From contig CAKUKP010000019.1 of the NCBI GenBank assembly GCA_934663625.1, positions 1 to 37,094 on the forward strand: DNA of 37,094 bases, written 5' to 3'. The translations under genes were made by a program, and so were the position numbers. The first letter of the stretch is position 1. Each line of letters begins with the position of its first letter. The notes beneath the pieces are model-generated. The model saw nothing but the letters and a program-made list of their open reading frames with translations. It was not told the origin of the DNA and searched no databases. Below are positions 7,820 through 15,635 of the stretch, piece by piece. The DNA comes from an uncultured Clostridia bacterium (lineage in GTDB: Bacteria > Bacillota > Clostridia > Christensenellales > Aristaeellaceae).

Positions 7820-7848
7820 TGTACATTTCAGAATCGATGTGCTATAAT
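7820..7848 (+). promoter_or_regulatory. Promoter of the zinc-ribbon gene
   Basis: TATAAT (7843-7848) is preceded at 17 bp by TGTACA (7820-7825), which matches four of six -35 positions. Transcription would start near 7855, leaving an untranslated leader of about 120 bases. Confidence 0.7.
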
Positions 7849-7854
7849 ATCGCT

Positions 7855-7974
7855 AGCCCCGATTAGAGAACTTCGAAACCGTATCCCTCCGGTGGTATCC
7901 CTACCGATGAGTTAGGACTCGGCATCAAAGAAACCACATCGAAAGGGCACATACATTTAGGAGGGTATATTTCC
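7855..7974 (+). promoter_or_regulatory. Long structured 5' leader of the zinc-ribbon gene
   Basis: The leader contains GTATCCCT twice, flanking GGTG, a small GGTA-TCCC-TACC hairpin, and GAGT/ACTC paired within a larger GAT...ATC stem. It ends in a strong AGGAGG ribosome site. It does not match a riboswitch class that I can recall. It could be a thermo- or cold-responsive leader or simply stabilise the messenger. Confidence 0.4.
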
Positions 7975-8268
7975 ATGTTCGAAGACAAGACCTTAACTTG
8001 CCGTGAGTGCGGCGCACAGTTCGTTTTCACCGCTTCTGAACAGCAGTTCTACGCTGACAAGGGCTTCCAGAATGAGCCCGGCCGCTGCCCGGCATGCCGC
8101 GCGGCGCGTCGTCAGGCCAACGGCGGTGCAAACCGCGGCGAGCGTCAGATGTACGACGTAGTGTGCGATGGCTGCGGCCAGCCCACGCAGGTTCCTTTCC
8201 AGCCCCGCGGAGATCGTCCGGTATATTGCCGCGCATGCTTCGAGGCACAGCGTCAGAGCCGCTATTAA
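7975..8268 (+). CDS. Small double zinc-ribbon protein (CxxC-x17-CxxC)
   Basis: This 97-residue protein has two four-cysteine zinc sites. The first is Cys9/Cys12 with Cys38/Cys41 (zf-trcl-like). The second is Cys64/Cys67, then exactly 17 residues, then Cys85/Cys88. Between them is a flexible Gly/Asn/Arg-rich linker (residues 45-58), suggesting nucleic-acid or protein binding. Homologues of this two-module form are widespread in Clostridia and have no established function that I know of. It is monocistronic, with its own promoter, long leader and terminator, which hints at high, separately regulated expression. Confidence 0.85.
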   Translation: MFEDKTLTCRECGAQFVFTASEQQFYADKGFQNEPGRCPACRAARRQANGGANRGERQMYDVVCDGCGQPTQVPFQPRGDRPVYCRACFEAQRQSRY

Positions 8269-8293
8269 TCGGCACGTAAGCCTTCATAATGAA

Positions 8294-8326
8294 AGTCCTC
8301 GACGGGCAACCGCCGAGGGCTTTTTG
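8294..8326 (+). terminator. Rho-independent terminator after the zinc-ribbon gene
   Basis: AGTCCTCGACGG pairs with CCGCCGAGGGCT around GCAA, with one mismatch, and is followed by a T run. Confidence 0.88.
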
Positions 8327-8363
8327 TGTACAAGCGCCCGCGAATGGGCATGGGAGTAATTGG

Positions 8364-9746
8364 ATGAAAGATAAGCTGTCGAATCGGGCGACGTTCAAGA
8401 CGATCGTTTTGCTGGCGTGGCCGACCGTGATGGAACAGATATTGGAAACGGCGGTGCAATATGCCGATGCGGCGATGGTCGGGCGCATCGGCGCGCGCGC
8501 GACCGCGGCAGTGGGCGTGACCACCACCGTAAGCTGGCTGATCAACAGCACGCTGCACGCGCTGGGCATCGGCTTTCTGGCGTACATCGCGCGCGCCATC
8601 GGCGCAAAGGAGCCGGAAAAGGCGCGCCGCGCCGTGGCGCAGACCGCGATGATCGCAATCATCATGGGTACGCTGCTCACGGCGCTCACGCTGATCTTCG
8701 GCCGATCCGTGCCGGTGTGGATGCACGCGGACGCGGACGTCGTGCCCGAAGCCGCGCGGTATTTCATGATCCTGTATGTGCCCATGCTGTTTCGCGTGGC
8801 GCAGGTGCTGTTTTCCACCTGCCTTCGCGCGGCGGGCGATACGAAAACGCCGCTTCGCGTCAATCTGATTCTGAACGCGATCAACGTGGTATTGAATTTC
8901 CTGCTGATTTATCCCACGCGCACGGTTTCGCTGTTCGGCGCGCGCATAACGCTCTGGGGCGCAAATCTGGGCGTGACCGGCGCGGCGATCGCCAGCGCCG
9001 CCGCGCTGATCTACGGCGGCACGGCGATGACGATTGCGGTCTACCGGCACCGCGATCTTTCGCCGCGCGGACTTTCGCTGAAGCCGGATCGAACGATTTT
9101 GAAGCCGTGCCTGAAGATCGCGCTGCCCTGCGCGCTGCAGCGGTTCGGTACGTCGTTCGGCTATGTGGCGTTCGCATCGATGATCAATACGCTGGGCACG
9201 ATCGCCACGGCGGCGCATTCGATCGCGAATACCGCCGAATCCGCCTTTTACATCCCCGGCTACGGCATGCAGACCGCTGCGGCGACGCTGGCGGGCAATT
9301 GCTACGGCGCGCGCGATGCGCAGGCGATGCGCCGGATATCGCGCATGATGATCTATATCGAAGTGGCGCTGATGACGTTGACGGGCAGCATTCTGTTCTT
9401 CACCGCACCCGCGCTGATGGGGCTGTTTACGCCGGATGCGGCGGTGATCGATCTGGGCGCGCGCGTTTTGCGGATGGTGGCGGTTACGGAGCCGATCTAC
9501 GGCATCGCGATCATCATCGAAGGTATTTTTCAGGGCGTTGGGGATACGGGTTATGCGTTTGCGTTTAACATCATCGGCATGTGGGGCGTGCGCATACTGG
9601 GCACCTATATCATGCTGATGGTGCTGGGCAAGGGTCTGACCGCCGCATGGGCGTGCATGATCGCGCACAACATTCTGCTGGGCGCGCTTCTGTCGATCCG
9701 GTACCTGCGCGGCCGGTGGAATCCGCTGAACAAACGGGAGGGATGA
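8364..9746 (+). CDS. MATE-family multidrug/organic cation exporter
   Basis: This integral membrane transporter of the MatE/DinF type exports drugs or metabolites using a Na+ or H+ gradient. The ATG at 8364 was chosen because GGGAG stands about eight bases upstream; in-frame codons further 5' lie inside the preceding terminator. The resulting 460 residues give about twelve membrane segments in two similar halves. Family-like stretches include LAWPTVMEQILETAVQYADAAMVGRIG at the start and GEIGVGD-type positions occupied by GIFQGVGDTGYAF in the second half. It overlaps the ribosome site of the next gene, so both are probably co-transcribed. The substrate cannot be told. Confidence 0.9.
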   Translation: MKDKLSNRATFKTIVLLAWPTVMEQILETAVQYADAAMVGRIGARATAAVGVTTTVSWLINSTLHALGIGFLAYIARAIGAKEPEKARRAVAQTAMIAIIMGTLLTALTLIFGRSVPVWMHADADVVPEAARYFMILYVPMLFRVAQVLFSTCLRAAGDTKTPLRVNLILNAINVVLNFLLIYPTRTVSLFGARITLWGANLGVTGAAIASAAALIYGGTAMTIAVYRHRDLSPRGLSLKPDRTILKPCLKIALPCALQRFGTSFGYVAFASMINTLGTIATAAHSIANTAESAFYIPGYGMQTAAATLAGNCYGARDAQAMRRISRMMIYIEVALMTLTGSILFFTAPALMGLFTPDAAVIDLGARVLRMVAVTEPIYGIAIIIEGIFQGVGDTGYAFAFNIIGMWGVRILGTYIMLMVLGKGLTAAWACMIAHNILLGALLSIRYLRGRWNPLNKREG

Positions 9747-9747
9747 T

Positions 9748-10548
9748 ATGGAATTCTGGCAGGAGATCGAACAGGGATTGGATAAGACCTATCTGAAATC
9801 CATCCGCCGCCCGTTCATGGCGGGCGTTCGCGAATACGATCTGGTATCCGAGGGCGATCGAATCGCCGTATGCATATCCGGCGGGAAGGATTCAATGCTG
9901 CTTTCGAAACTGATGCAGAATCTGCAAAGACACAGCCCGAAGCGCTTTGAACTGCGCTTTATCTGCATGGATCCGGGCTATACGGCGGAAAACCGGCGGC
10001 GGATTGCGGAAAACTGCGCGCTTCTGAACATTCCGGTGGAATTTTTCGATACGGATATATTTGAAGCGGTGGGGCAGATGGATTGCAACATGTGCTTTAT
10101 GTGCGCCAAGATGCGCAGGGGCTATCTGTACCGCTACGCAAAATCCATCGGCTGCAGCAAAATCGCGCTGGGGCATCATTTTGATGATGTGGTGGAAACC
10201 ACGATGCTGAATCTGATCTACGCCGGCCGCATTCAGACCATGCTGCCCCAGATCGAAAGCGATCATGTGGAAGGAATGCGCCTGATTCGCCCGATGTATC
10301 GCGTGCGCGAATCGGAAATCATCCGCTGGCGGGATGAAAACGGGCTTACGTTTTTAAACTGCGCCTGCCGCCGAACCGAGCGCGGCGCGCAGAGCGATTC
10401 CAAACGGCTGGAAATGAAGCGCCTGATCGCCGATCTGGAGCGCACAAATCCGGACGCGGCGCGCAACATATTCCGCAGTATGCATAATATCGATCCGAAA
10501 AATGGGATATCGGCATGCGCCAATCCGTTAAGTAAACCATGCGAATGA
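9748..10548 (+). CDS. TtcA-family tRNA 2-thiocytidine synthetase-like protein
   Basis: This PP-loop ATPase probably thiolates a tRNA base. The PP-loop SGGKDS is at residues 44-49. Cluster-type cysteines follow at Cys113, Cys116 and Cys119 in CNMCFMCAKMRRG, and near the C-terminus in NCACRR, the pattern of the TtcA/TtuA group that holds a [4Fe-4S] cluster. GHHFDDVVETTMLNL is the conserved active-site helix. The start lies two bases after the MATE stop, behind GGGAGG. E. coli TtcA modifies C32. The clostridial relatives are less studied, so the target base is inferred. Confidence 0.85.
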   Translation: MEFWQEIEQGLDKTYLKSIRRPFMAGVREYDLVSEGDRIAVCISGGKDSMLLSKLMQNLQRHSPKRFELRFICMDPGYTAENRRRIAENCALLNIPVEFFDTDIFEAVGQMDCNMCFMCAKMRRGYLYRYAKSIGCSKIALGHHFDDVVETTMLNLIYAGRIQTMLPQIESDHVEGMRLIRPMYRVRESEIIRWRDENGLTFLNCACRRTERGAQSDSKRLEMKRLIADLERTNPDAARNIFRSMHNIDPKNGISACANPLSKPCE

Positions 10549-10771
10549 TCGTCTGCACGGGCTGGAGATGCAAAAGCGCGCCGAAAAATATTCGGGACGC
10601 ACCATTGGACATGGATTTGCATTAATTTATATGTTAATTATTCACTTCTTCTATTGCTTTATCATGCTGAGTGTGTTAACATTGTCAGGTAGACCGCAAG
10701 CGGTCACAAATTTGAAACCTGTCAGCGGCTTTATCCGCGTTCGATAGGAATTGAGGAATGGAGGAACTACC
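10549..10771 (+). promoter_or_regulatory. Leader region of the DUF3798 ABC operon
   Basis: This 223-bp gap holds a perfect GACCGC-AA-GCGGTC hairpin (10692-10705) and a second GCGG...CCGC stem before the GGAGG at 10760-10764. A weak promoter may be TTGCTT with TAACAT 17 bp downstream, near 10654-10682. No strong consensus promoter was found. Confidence 0.35.
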
Positions 10772-11902
10772 ATGAAGAAACTGTTTGGCCTCGTATTGGT
10801 TCTTGCCCTCGTTCTGAGCATGTGCGTAGTCGCAACTGCTGAAGAAGGCAACTGGAAGATCGCAATCCTGACCGGCACCACCACCCAGGGCGAAGAAGAA
10901 TTCCGTGCTGCCGAGAATGCAAAGGCAAAGTACGGCGATCACATCATCACCGATACCTATCCCGATGCTTTCATGGCTGAAATGGAAACCACCGTTTCCA
11001 AGCTGGTTGCGTTTGGCTCCGACCCCGATGTGAAGGCGATCGTTATGTGCCAGGCCGTTCCGGGCGCAAAGGCCGGCTTCGACAAGATCCGCGAAATGGG
11101 CCGCGATGATATCCTTCTGATCGCCGGCACTCCGCAGGAAGACCCCGCGACCATCTCCGCCGCGAGCAACATCGTAATGTACGCCGATGAAATCAAGCAG
11201 GGCGACACCATCATGGAAAAGTGCGCTGAGTGGGGCATCGATGTATTCATCCATTATTCCTTCCCGCGCCACATGGCGATGGAACTGATCGTTGGCCGTC
11301 ATGAGCTGCTGAAGCAGAACGCGGACGCGCTGGGCATCGAAATGGTTGACGTAACCGCGCCCGACCCGACCGCTGAAGCTGGCCCGACCGCTTCCAAGCA
11401 GTTCATCCTGGAAGACGTACCGCAGCAGCTGGCAAAGTATGAAGGCAAGAAGGTTGCTTTCTTCACCACCAACTGCGGTATGCAGGAAGCCCTCCAGCAG
11501 GCGCTGCTGGACGAGCCGAACGGATACTATCCGTCCCCCTGCTGCCCGTCCCCGTATCATGCGTTCCCGACCGTTCTGGGTCTCGAACTGGAACTGGGCG
11601 GCGATGACGAGGAAGCGCTGCATCAGATCGCGCTGAAGCTGCAGGAGCATGACGCCGTAGGTCGTTACTCCACCTGGCCGTCCCCCGTTGCCATGTCCAT
11701 CATCGCCATCGGCGTTGAATATGCCAAGATGTATATCGATGGCATCGTCACTGAGCCGAACAACGCTGATGCTCTGAACGCGCTGTTCCAGGAGAAGCTG
11801 CCGGGCGCGACGGTTGAAAAGTACACCGATGCCAACGGCACCACCTATGATAACTACTACACCGTTCTGCTTGCTCCCATCGACTTTGCAGATTATCTGT
11901 AA
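10772..11902 (+). CDS. DUF3798 periplasmic-type solute-binding protein
   Basis: This is the extracellular binding component of the following ABC importer. An N-terminal signal (MKKLFGLVLVLALVLSMCVV) leads to a likely cleavage near ATA/EEG. Cys18 lies in LSMC, which is a poor lipobox, so lipidation is uncertain. The mature part matches DUF3798 as I recall it, including KIAILTGTTTQGEEEFRAAE, FIHYSFPRHMAMEL, VDVTAPDPT and CCPSPYHAFP. The fold resembles periplasmic sugar- or BMP-type binding proteins. The ATG at 10772 has GGAGG seven bases upstream. Codon choice suggests strong expression. The ligand is unknown; nucleosides or sugars would suit the transporter class. Confidence 0.88.
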   Translation: MKKLFGLVLVLALVLSMCVVATAEEGNWKIAILTGTTTQGEEEFRAAENAKAKYGDHIITDTYPDAFMAEMETTVSKLVAFGSDPDVKAIVMCQAVPGAKAGFDKIREMGRDDILLIAGTPQEDPATISAASNIVMYADEIKQGDTIMEKCAEWGIDVFIHYSFPRHMAMELIVGRHELLKQNADALGIEMVDVTAPDPTAEAGPTASKQFILEDVPQQLAKYEGKKVAFFTTNCGMQEALQQALLDEPNGYYPSPCCPSPYHAFPTVLGLELELGGDDEEALHQIALKLQEHDAVGRYSTWPSPVAMSIIAIGVEYAKMYIDGIVTEPNNADALNALFQEKLPGATVEKYTDANGTTYDNYYTVLLAPIDFADYL

Positions 11903-11926
11903 TTCAGCGGACATGATTTGAACATC

Positions 11927-11956
11927 AGGGCCCGCCCTATCGGGCGGGCCCTTTCC
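11927..11956 (+). terminator. Strong hairpin between binding protein and ATPase genes
   Basis: AGGGCCCGCCC (11927-11937) pairs perfectly with GGGCGGGCCCT (11942-11952) over TATC, followed by TTCCCC. The short T run suggests a partial terminator or an RNase-blocking hairpin that makes binding protein in excess over transporter. Confidence 0.7.
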
Positions 11957-11976
11957 CCATGTAATTCACAATTACG

Positions 11977-12029
11977 GTCTGCGATTCATTTGCGAATGCG
12001 CGCATTCAATTCGCAAGCGAATCGCAGAC
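11977..12029. repeat. Nested perfect inverted repeats upstream of the ABC ATPase
   Basis: GTCTGCGATTC (11977-11987) is inverted at 12019-12029, TTGCGAAT (11990-11997) at 12009-12016, and the centre GAATGCGCGCATTC (11994-12007) is a perfect 14-bp palindrome that competes with the middle stem. Only a long cruciform or mRNA stem, or a multimeric operator, would explain such layering. Confidence 0.75.
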
Positions 12030-12099
12030 GGTCAATGTCAAAACAATGTTGTTTGCGCGCCGGTCGGGCGTGCGATACAAAAAGAAGGAGGAAACCCGA

Positions 12100-13731
12100 T
12101 TGAGCGCCGAATATGTACTCCAAATGAGGGACATTACCAAGCGCTACGGCGAAAACACGGTTCTGGAAAACGTGAGCCTTTCCGTGAAGCCGGGCGAAAT
12201 TCATGCGCTGCTGGGCGAAAATGGCGCAGGTAAGTCCACTTTGATGAACGTGCTCTTTGGTATGCCGGTGATCCACGATACCGGCGGATTCGAAGGCGAG
12301 GTTCTGCTGGACGGCGAAAAAACGCATTTCACGTCCCCGCACGATGCGATGTCGAAGGGCATCGGCATGGTTCATCAGGAATTCATGCTGCTGGGTAGCT
12401 TCACCGTTACTGAAAACATCAAGCTGAACCGCGAAATCACCAAGCCGAATCTCGTATCCCGCGTGCTCGGCAAGAATCTGGAAACGCTGGATATGCCCGC
12501 CATGCGCGAGGACGCGAAGAAGGCGCTTTCACTGGTTGGCATGTCCATTGAAGATTACGCCTACGTCAGCGGTCTGCCCGTAGGCTATATGCAGTTTGTA
12601 GAAATTGCGCGCGAAATCGATAAGAAGGGCATCAAGCTGCTGGTATTCGATGAGCCGACCGCCGTGCTGACGGAATCCGAAGCGGATCAGCTGATTCGCG
12701 TGATGAAGCAAATCGCGGCAAGCGGCATCGCGATTATTTTCATCACCCACCGCCTGGATGAAGTTATGGCGGCGGCGGACGCCATCACCATCCTGCGCGA
12801 CGGCCATCTGGTTACCACCAAGCCCACGAAGGATACCAACATCGTGGAACTGGCGGAGCTGATGGTGGGTCGAAGCGGCGAAGGCATGGTGAAGGCTCCC
12901 GCGCGCGAAAAGCCCATATCCGATGAAATCGCCATGAAGATCAGCCATCTGAAGGTCAGCATGCCCGGCGAAGAGGTCAAGGATGTATCGCTCACCGTAC
13001 ACAAGGGCGAAATTCTGGGCATCGGCGGTCTGGCGGGTCAGGGCAAGGTCGGCATCCCGAACGGCGTGATGGGTCTGTACCCCGCCGAGGGCGAAGTGGA
13101 ATTTGACGGCAAAGCGCTGGAACTGAATAAGCCCGGCTACGCGCTGGAGCGCGGCATCGCGATGGTCAGCGAGGATCGCCGCAAGGTGGGTCTTCTGCTG
13201 AATCAGTCCATCGCCGATAACGTGGTTTTCAACGCCATGCAGGTGAACAACGATTTCCTGAAGAAGTTCAAGCTGTTCGGGAAGACCATCGCCACCCTGC
13301 GCGATGAAAAGGCGATCCGCAAGGAAACTCAGCGGATGATCGAACAATTGGACATTCGCTGCGCTTCAATGGATCAGTTCACCGGAACGCTGTCCGGCGG
13401 CAACCAGCAGAAGGTGTGCATCGCGCGCGCGCTGGAAATGCATCCCACGTTCCTGTTCGTATCGGAACCCACGCGCGGCATCGATATCGGCGCGAAGAAG
13501 CTGGTATTGGAAACGCTGGTAAAGCTGAACCGCGAAATGGGTCTTACGGTTGTGATGGTTTCTTCTGAATTGATGGAGCTTTGCTCCATCTGCGATCGCA
13601 TTGCGATCGTTTCGGAGGGCAAGGTAGTCGATGTGCTGGCGCCCGACGCCAGCAGCGCAGATTTCGGTCTGGCGATGTCCGGCATTCGTCCCGATGACGC
13701 CAAGGTAAGGAAGGGAGGCAGCGAAGCATGA
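12100..13731 (+). CDS. ABC transporter ATP-binding protein, double domain (sugar/nucleoside class)
   Basis: This 543-residue protein carries two fused nucleotide-binding domains, as in RbsA/BmpD-type importers. The first domain has Walker A GENGAGKST (39-47), a divergent signature LPVGYMQFVEIARE and Walker B LLVFDEPTAVLT. The second has a degenerate P-loop (GGLAGQGKVGIPNG, no GKS/T), an intact signature LSGGNQQKVCIARAL and FLFVSEPTRGID. One catalytic site is therefore probably impaired, as is usual in this class. The TTG at 12100 follows AAGGAGG by eight bases; starts further upstream would fall in the palindromic region. Its stop overlaps the next start (ATGA). Confidence 0.92.
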   Translation: MSAEYVLQMRDITKRYGENTVLENVSLSVKPGEIHALLGENGAGKSTLMNVLFGMPVIHDTGGFEGEVLLDGEKTHFTSPHDAMSKGIGMVHQEFMLLGSFTVTENIKLNREITKPNLVSRVLGKNLETLDMPAMREDAKKALSLVGMSIEDYAYVSGLPVGYMQFVEIAREIDKKGIKLLVFDEPTAVLTESEADQLIRVMKQIAASGIAIIFITHRLDEVMAAADAITILRDGHLVTTKPTKDTNIVELAELMVGRSGEGMVKAPAREKPISDEIAMKISHLKVSMPGEEVKDVSLTVHKGEILGIGGLAGQGKVGIPNGVMGLYPAEGEVEFDGKALELNKPGYALERGIAMVSEDRRKVGLLLNQSIADNVVFNAMQVNNDFLKKFKLFGKTIATLRDEKAIRKETQRMIEQLDIRCASMDQFTGTLSGGNQQKVCIARALEMHPTFLFVSEPTRGIDIGAKKLVLETLVKLNREMGLTVVMVSSELMELCSICDRIAIVSEGKVVDVLAPDASSADFGLAMSGIRPDDAKVRKGGSEA

Positions 13732-15635
13732 CCAAAAACCGTGTTCAGAAATTTGTTTCCTATCTCATTTTCCTGCTTGCTGCTGTGATGATCGTGGTCG
13801 GCATACTGGGCGTGAGCGGGCGTTCCGGCGCGACCGGACAGGCCAATCTGACCGCCATGCAGACGCGCGCGGTATTAAACGCCGCGGGCGAAGGCGCGGT
13901 GGAAGCCTATGTGGCGCTAGCAAAGTCGGAAGCTACGAAGGCGGCGAAGGAAGCCGGCGGCGGTATGGCGGAAATTCGCGCCGCGGTAGAAAAGGCGGAG
14001 GCGGAAACGCGCGCGCAGGCGCAGACCTCGCTGGTGGATTACGCCACCGTGGATGAAGAAGCGCTGCATGCGCCCATCGCCGATCTGGAAAATGCGCTGA
14101 AGGCGTATTATACGGAAGAAGCCGCCGCACAGGCGAAATATCTGGAAGAAAATGCAGCTGCGGCGACGGATGATGCGGCGGCGGAGGCGGAAATCGAAGC
14201 TGCGGCGGAAAATACCGATCTGACGAGCGAATCCGGCGAAATGAGCGATGAGCTCCCCGCGGAAGAGGAAGCCGCGCCCGATCTTTCGGGCTTTGTGGCG
14301 ACCGAGGAAATGAACGCGCTGCGCGCCAAGGCGGATGAAGCCTACGCCGCGCTGGGCGCCGCACTGAAGAACGTATACACCGCGCTGGATGATTCCGCGC
14401 TGAATACGCTGCAGAGCGCGATTGAAAATGTGATCTGCCAGGGCGCAAACGAGGATTACGCCACGCGGTACGATCGCTATGCGGAAAATAATGGCAAGGA
14501 CGCGCTCGAAAGCCCGTTCAAGGCGATGCTGATCCGCAACGGCGATGATATCGTTACGCTGGGTGTTGCGCTGGCGATTCTGGGTCTGCTGATCCTGTTC
14601 TACAAGACGCTGGTGAAGAAGTTGGGCATTCCGCGTCTGATCATCGGTATGTTCTTCGTCGTGCTGTGCGTGATGGCGGTGCTGTATGATCTTTCGCTGC
14701 CCACGCTGCTTTCCAACACCATCGTTCGCTTCGGCATGAACGCGGTGCTGGTGCTGGCGATGCTGCCGGGCATTCAGTGCGGCATCAGCCTGAACCTGGG
14801 TCTGCCGGTAGGTATTCTGGGCGGCCTGCTGGCGGGCATTATGTCCATCGAATTCAACATCCGCTATGGTCTGGGCTTCTGGTTCTCCATCGCGCTGGGT
14901 TCGATCTTCGCGATCATTCTGGGCTATCTGTACGGATTGCTGCTGAACAAGCTGAAGGGCAGCGAAATGGCGGTTACCACCTACGTGGGCTATTCCTTCG
15001 TATCCCTCAGCTGCATCGCATGGATCCTGCTGCCCTTTACCTCGCTGGAGCTGCGCTGGCCGCTGGGCATGGGTCTGCGCAATACCTTCACGCTGGGCGG
15101 AACCTATCGCCATTATCTGGATAACTTCCTGAAGTTCAAGATCGGAAGTCTTACGATCCCGACGGGACTTTTGCTGTTCGTATTCGCGTGCTGCGCGCTG
15201 GTGTGGCTGTTCTCCCGTTCCAAGACGGGCGTTGCGATGCGCGCCGCCGGTTCCAACCCCCGCTTTGCGGAGGCAACCGGCGTAAACGTGGATAAGATGC
15301 GCATCATCGGCACCGTGCTTTCCACCGTGCTGGGCGCGATCGGCATTCTGGTGTACTCCCAGAGCTACGGCTTCATGCAGATTTACACCGCGCCGCGCCA
15401 GATGGGCTTCGTCGCGGCGAGCGCGGTTCTGATCGGCGGCGCGTCCACCACGCATTGCAAGATCAGCCACGTCATCATCGGAACGCTGTTGTTCCAGGGC
15501 GTGCTCACGCTGGGCATGCCGGTTGCGAACGTGCTGGTTCCGCAGTCCACGATTTCGGAAACCATGCGTATTCTGATTTCCAACGGCATCATCCTGTATG
15601 CACTGACCAAATCGGGAGGTGAGACTCGTGCGTGA
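13728..15635 (+). CDS. ABC permease with a large extracytoplasmic insertion
   Basis: This is a membrane subunit of the importer. Residues 11-29 form the first membrane helix, and residues 275 to about 630 form the usual BPD_transp_2 core, with segments such as GISLNLGLPVGILGGLLAG and FVAASAVLIGGASTTHCKISH. Between them, about 30-270, is a hydrophilic, Ala/Glu-rich, mostly helical insertion (for instance YLEENAAAATDDAAAEAE) predicted to lie outside the membrane. Ordinary permeases of this class are 300-400 residues, so the 635-residue length is due to this domain. Coiled-coil character is likely. It may dock the DUF3798 protein or reach the cell wall. Confidence 0.88.
   Translation: MTKNRVQKFVSYLIFLLAAVMIVVGILGVSGRSGATGQANLTAMQTRAVLNAAGEGAVEAYVALAKSEATKAAKEAGGGMAEIRAAVEKAEAETRAQAQTSLVDYATVDEEALHAPIADLENALKAYYTEEAAAQAKYLEENAAAATDDAAAEAEIEAAAENTDLTSESGEMSDELPAEEEAAPDLSGFVATEEMNALRAKADEAYAALGAALKNVYTALDDSALNTLQSAIENVICQGANEDYATRYDRYAENNGKDALESPFKAMLIRNGDDIVTLGVALAILGLLILFYKTLVKKLGIPRLIIGMFFVVLCVMAVLYDLSLPTLLSNTIVRFGMNAVLVLAMLPGIQCGISLNLGLPVGILGGLLAGIMSIEFNIRYGLGFWFSIALGSIFAIILGYLYGLLLNKLKGSEMAVTTYVGYSFVSLSCIAWILLPFTSLELRWPLGMGLRNTFTLGGTYRHYLDNFLKFKIGSLTIPTGLLLFVFACCALVWLFSRSKTGVAMRAAGSNPRFAEATGVNVDKMRIIGTVLSTVLGAIGILVYSQSYGFMQIYTAPRQMGFVAASAVLIGGASTTHCKISHVIIGTLLFQGVLTLGMPVANVLVPQSTISETMRILISNGIILYALTKSGGETRA

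Noticed and set aside
10810..10830. Lipobox in the DUF3798 protein (LSMC)
   Set aside because: The -1 residue is Met, which is unusual for lipoprotein signal cleavage; signal peptidase I cleavage near ATA is at least as likely.
12046..12099. An in-frame ATG start 54 bases upstream of the ABC ATPase start
   Set aside because: It has no ribosome site, while AAGGAGG stands eight bases before the TTG at 12100 and the ABC fold begins right after it.
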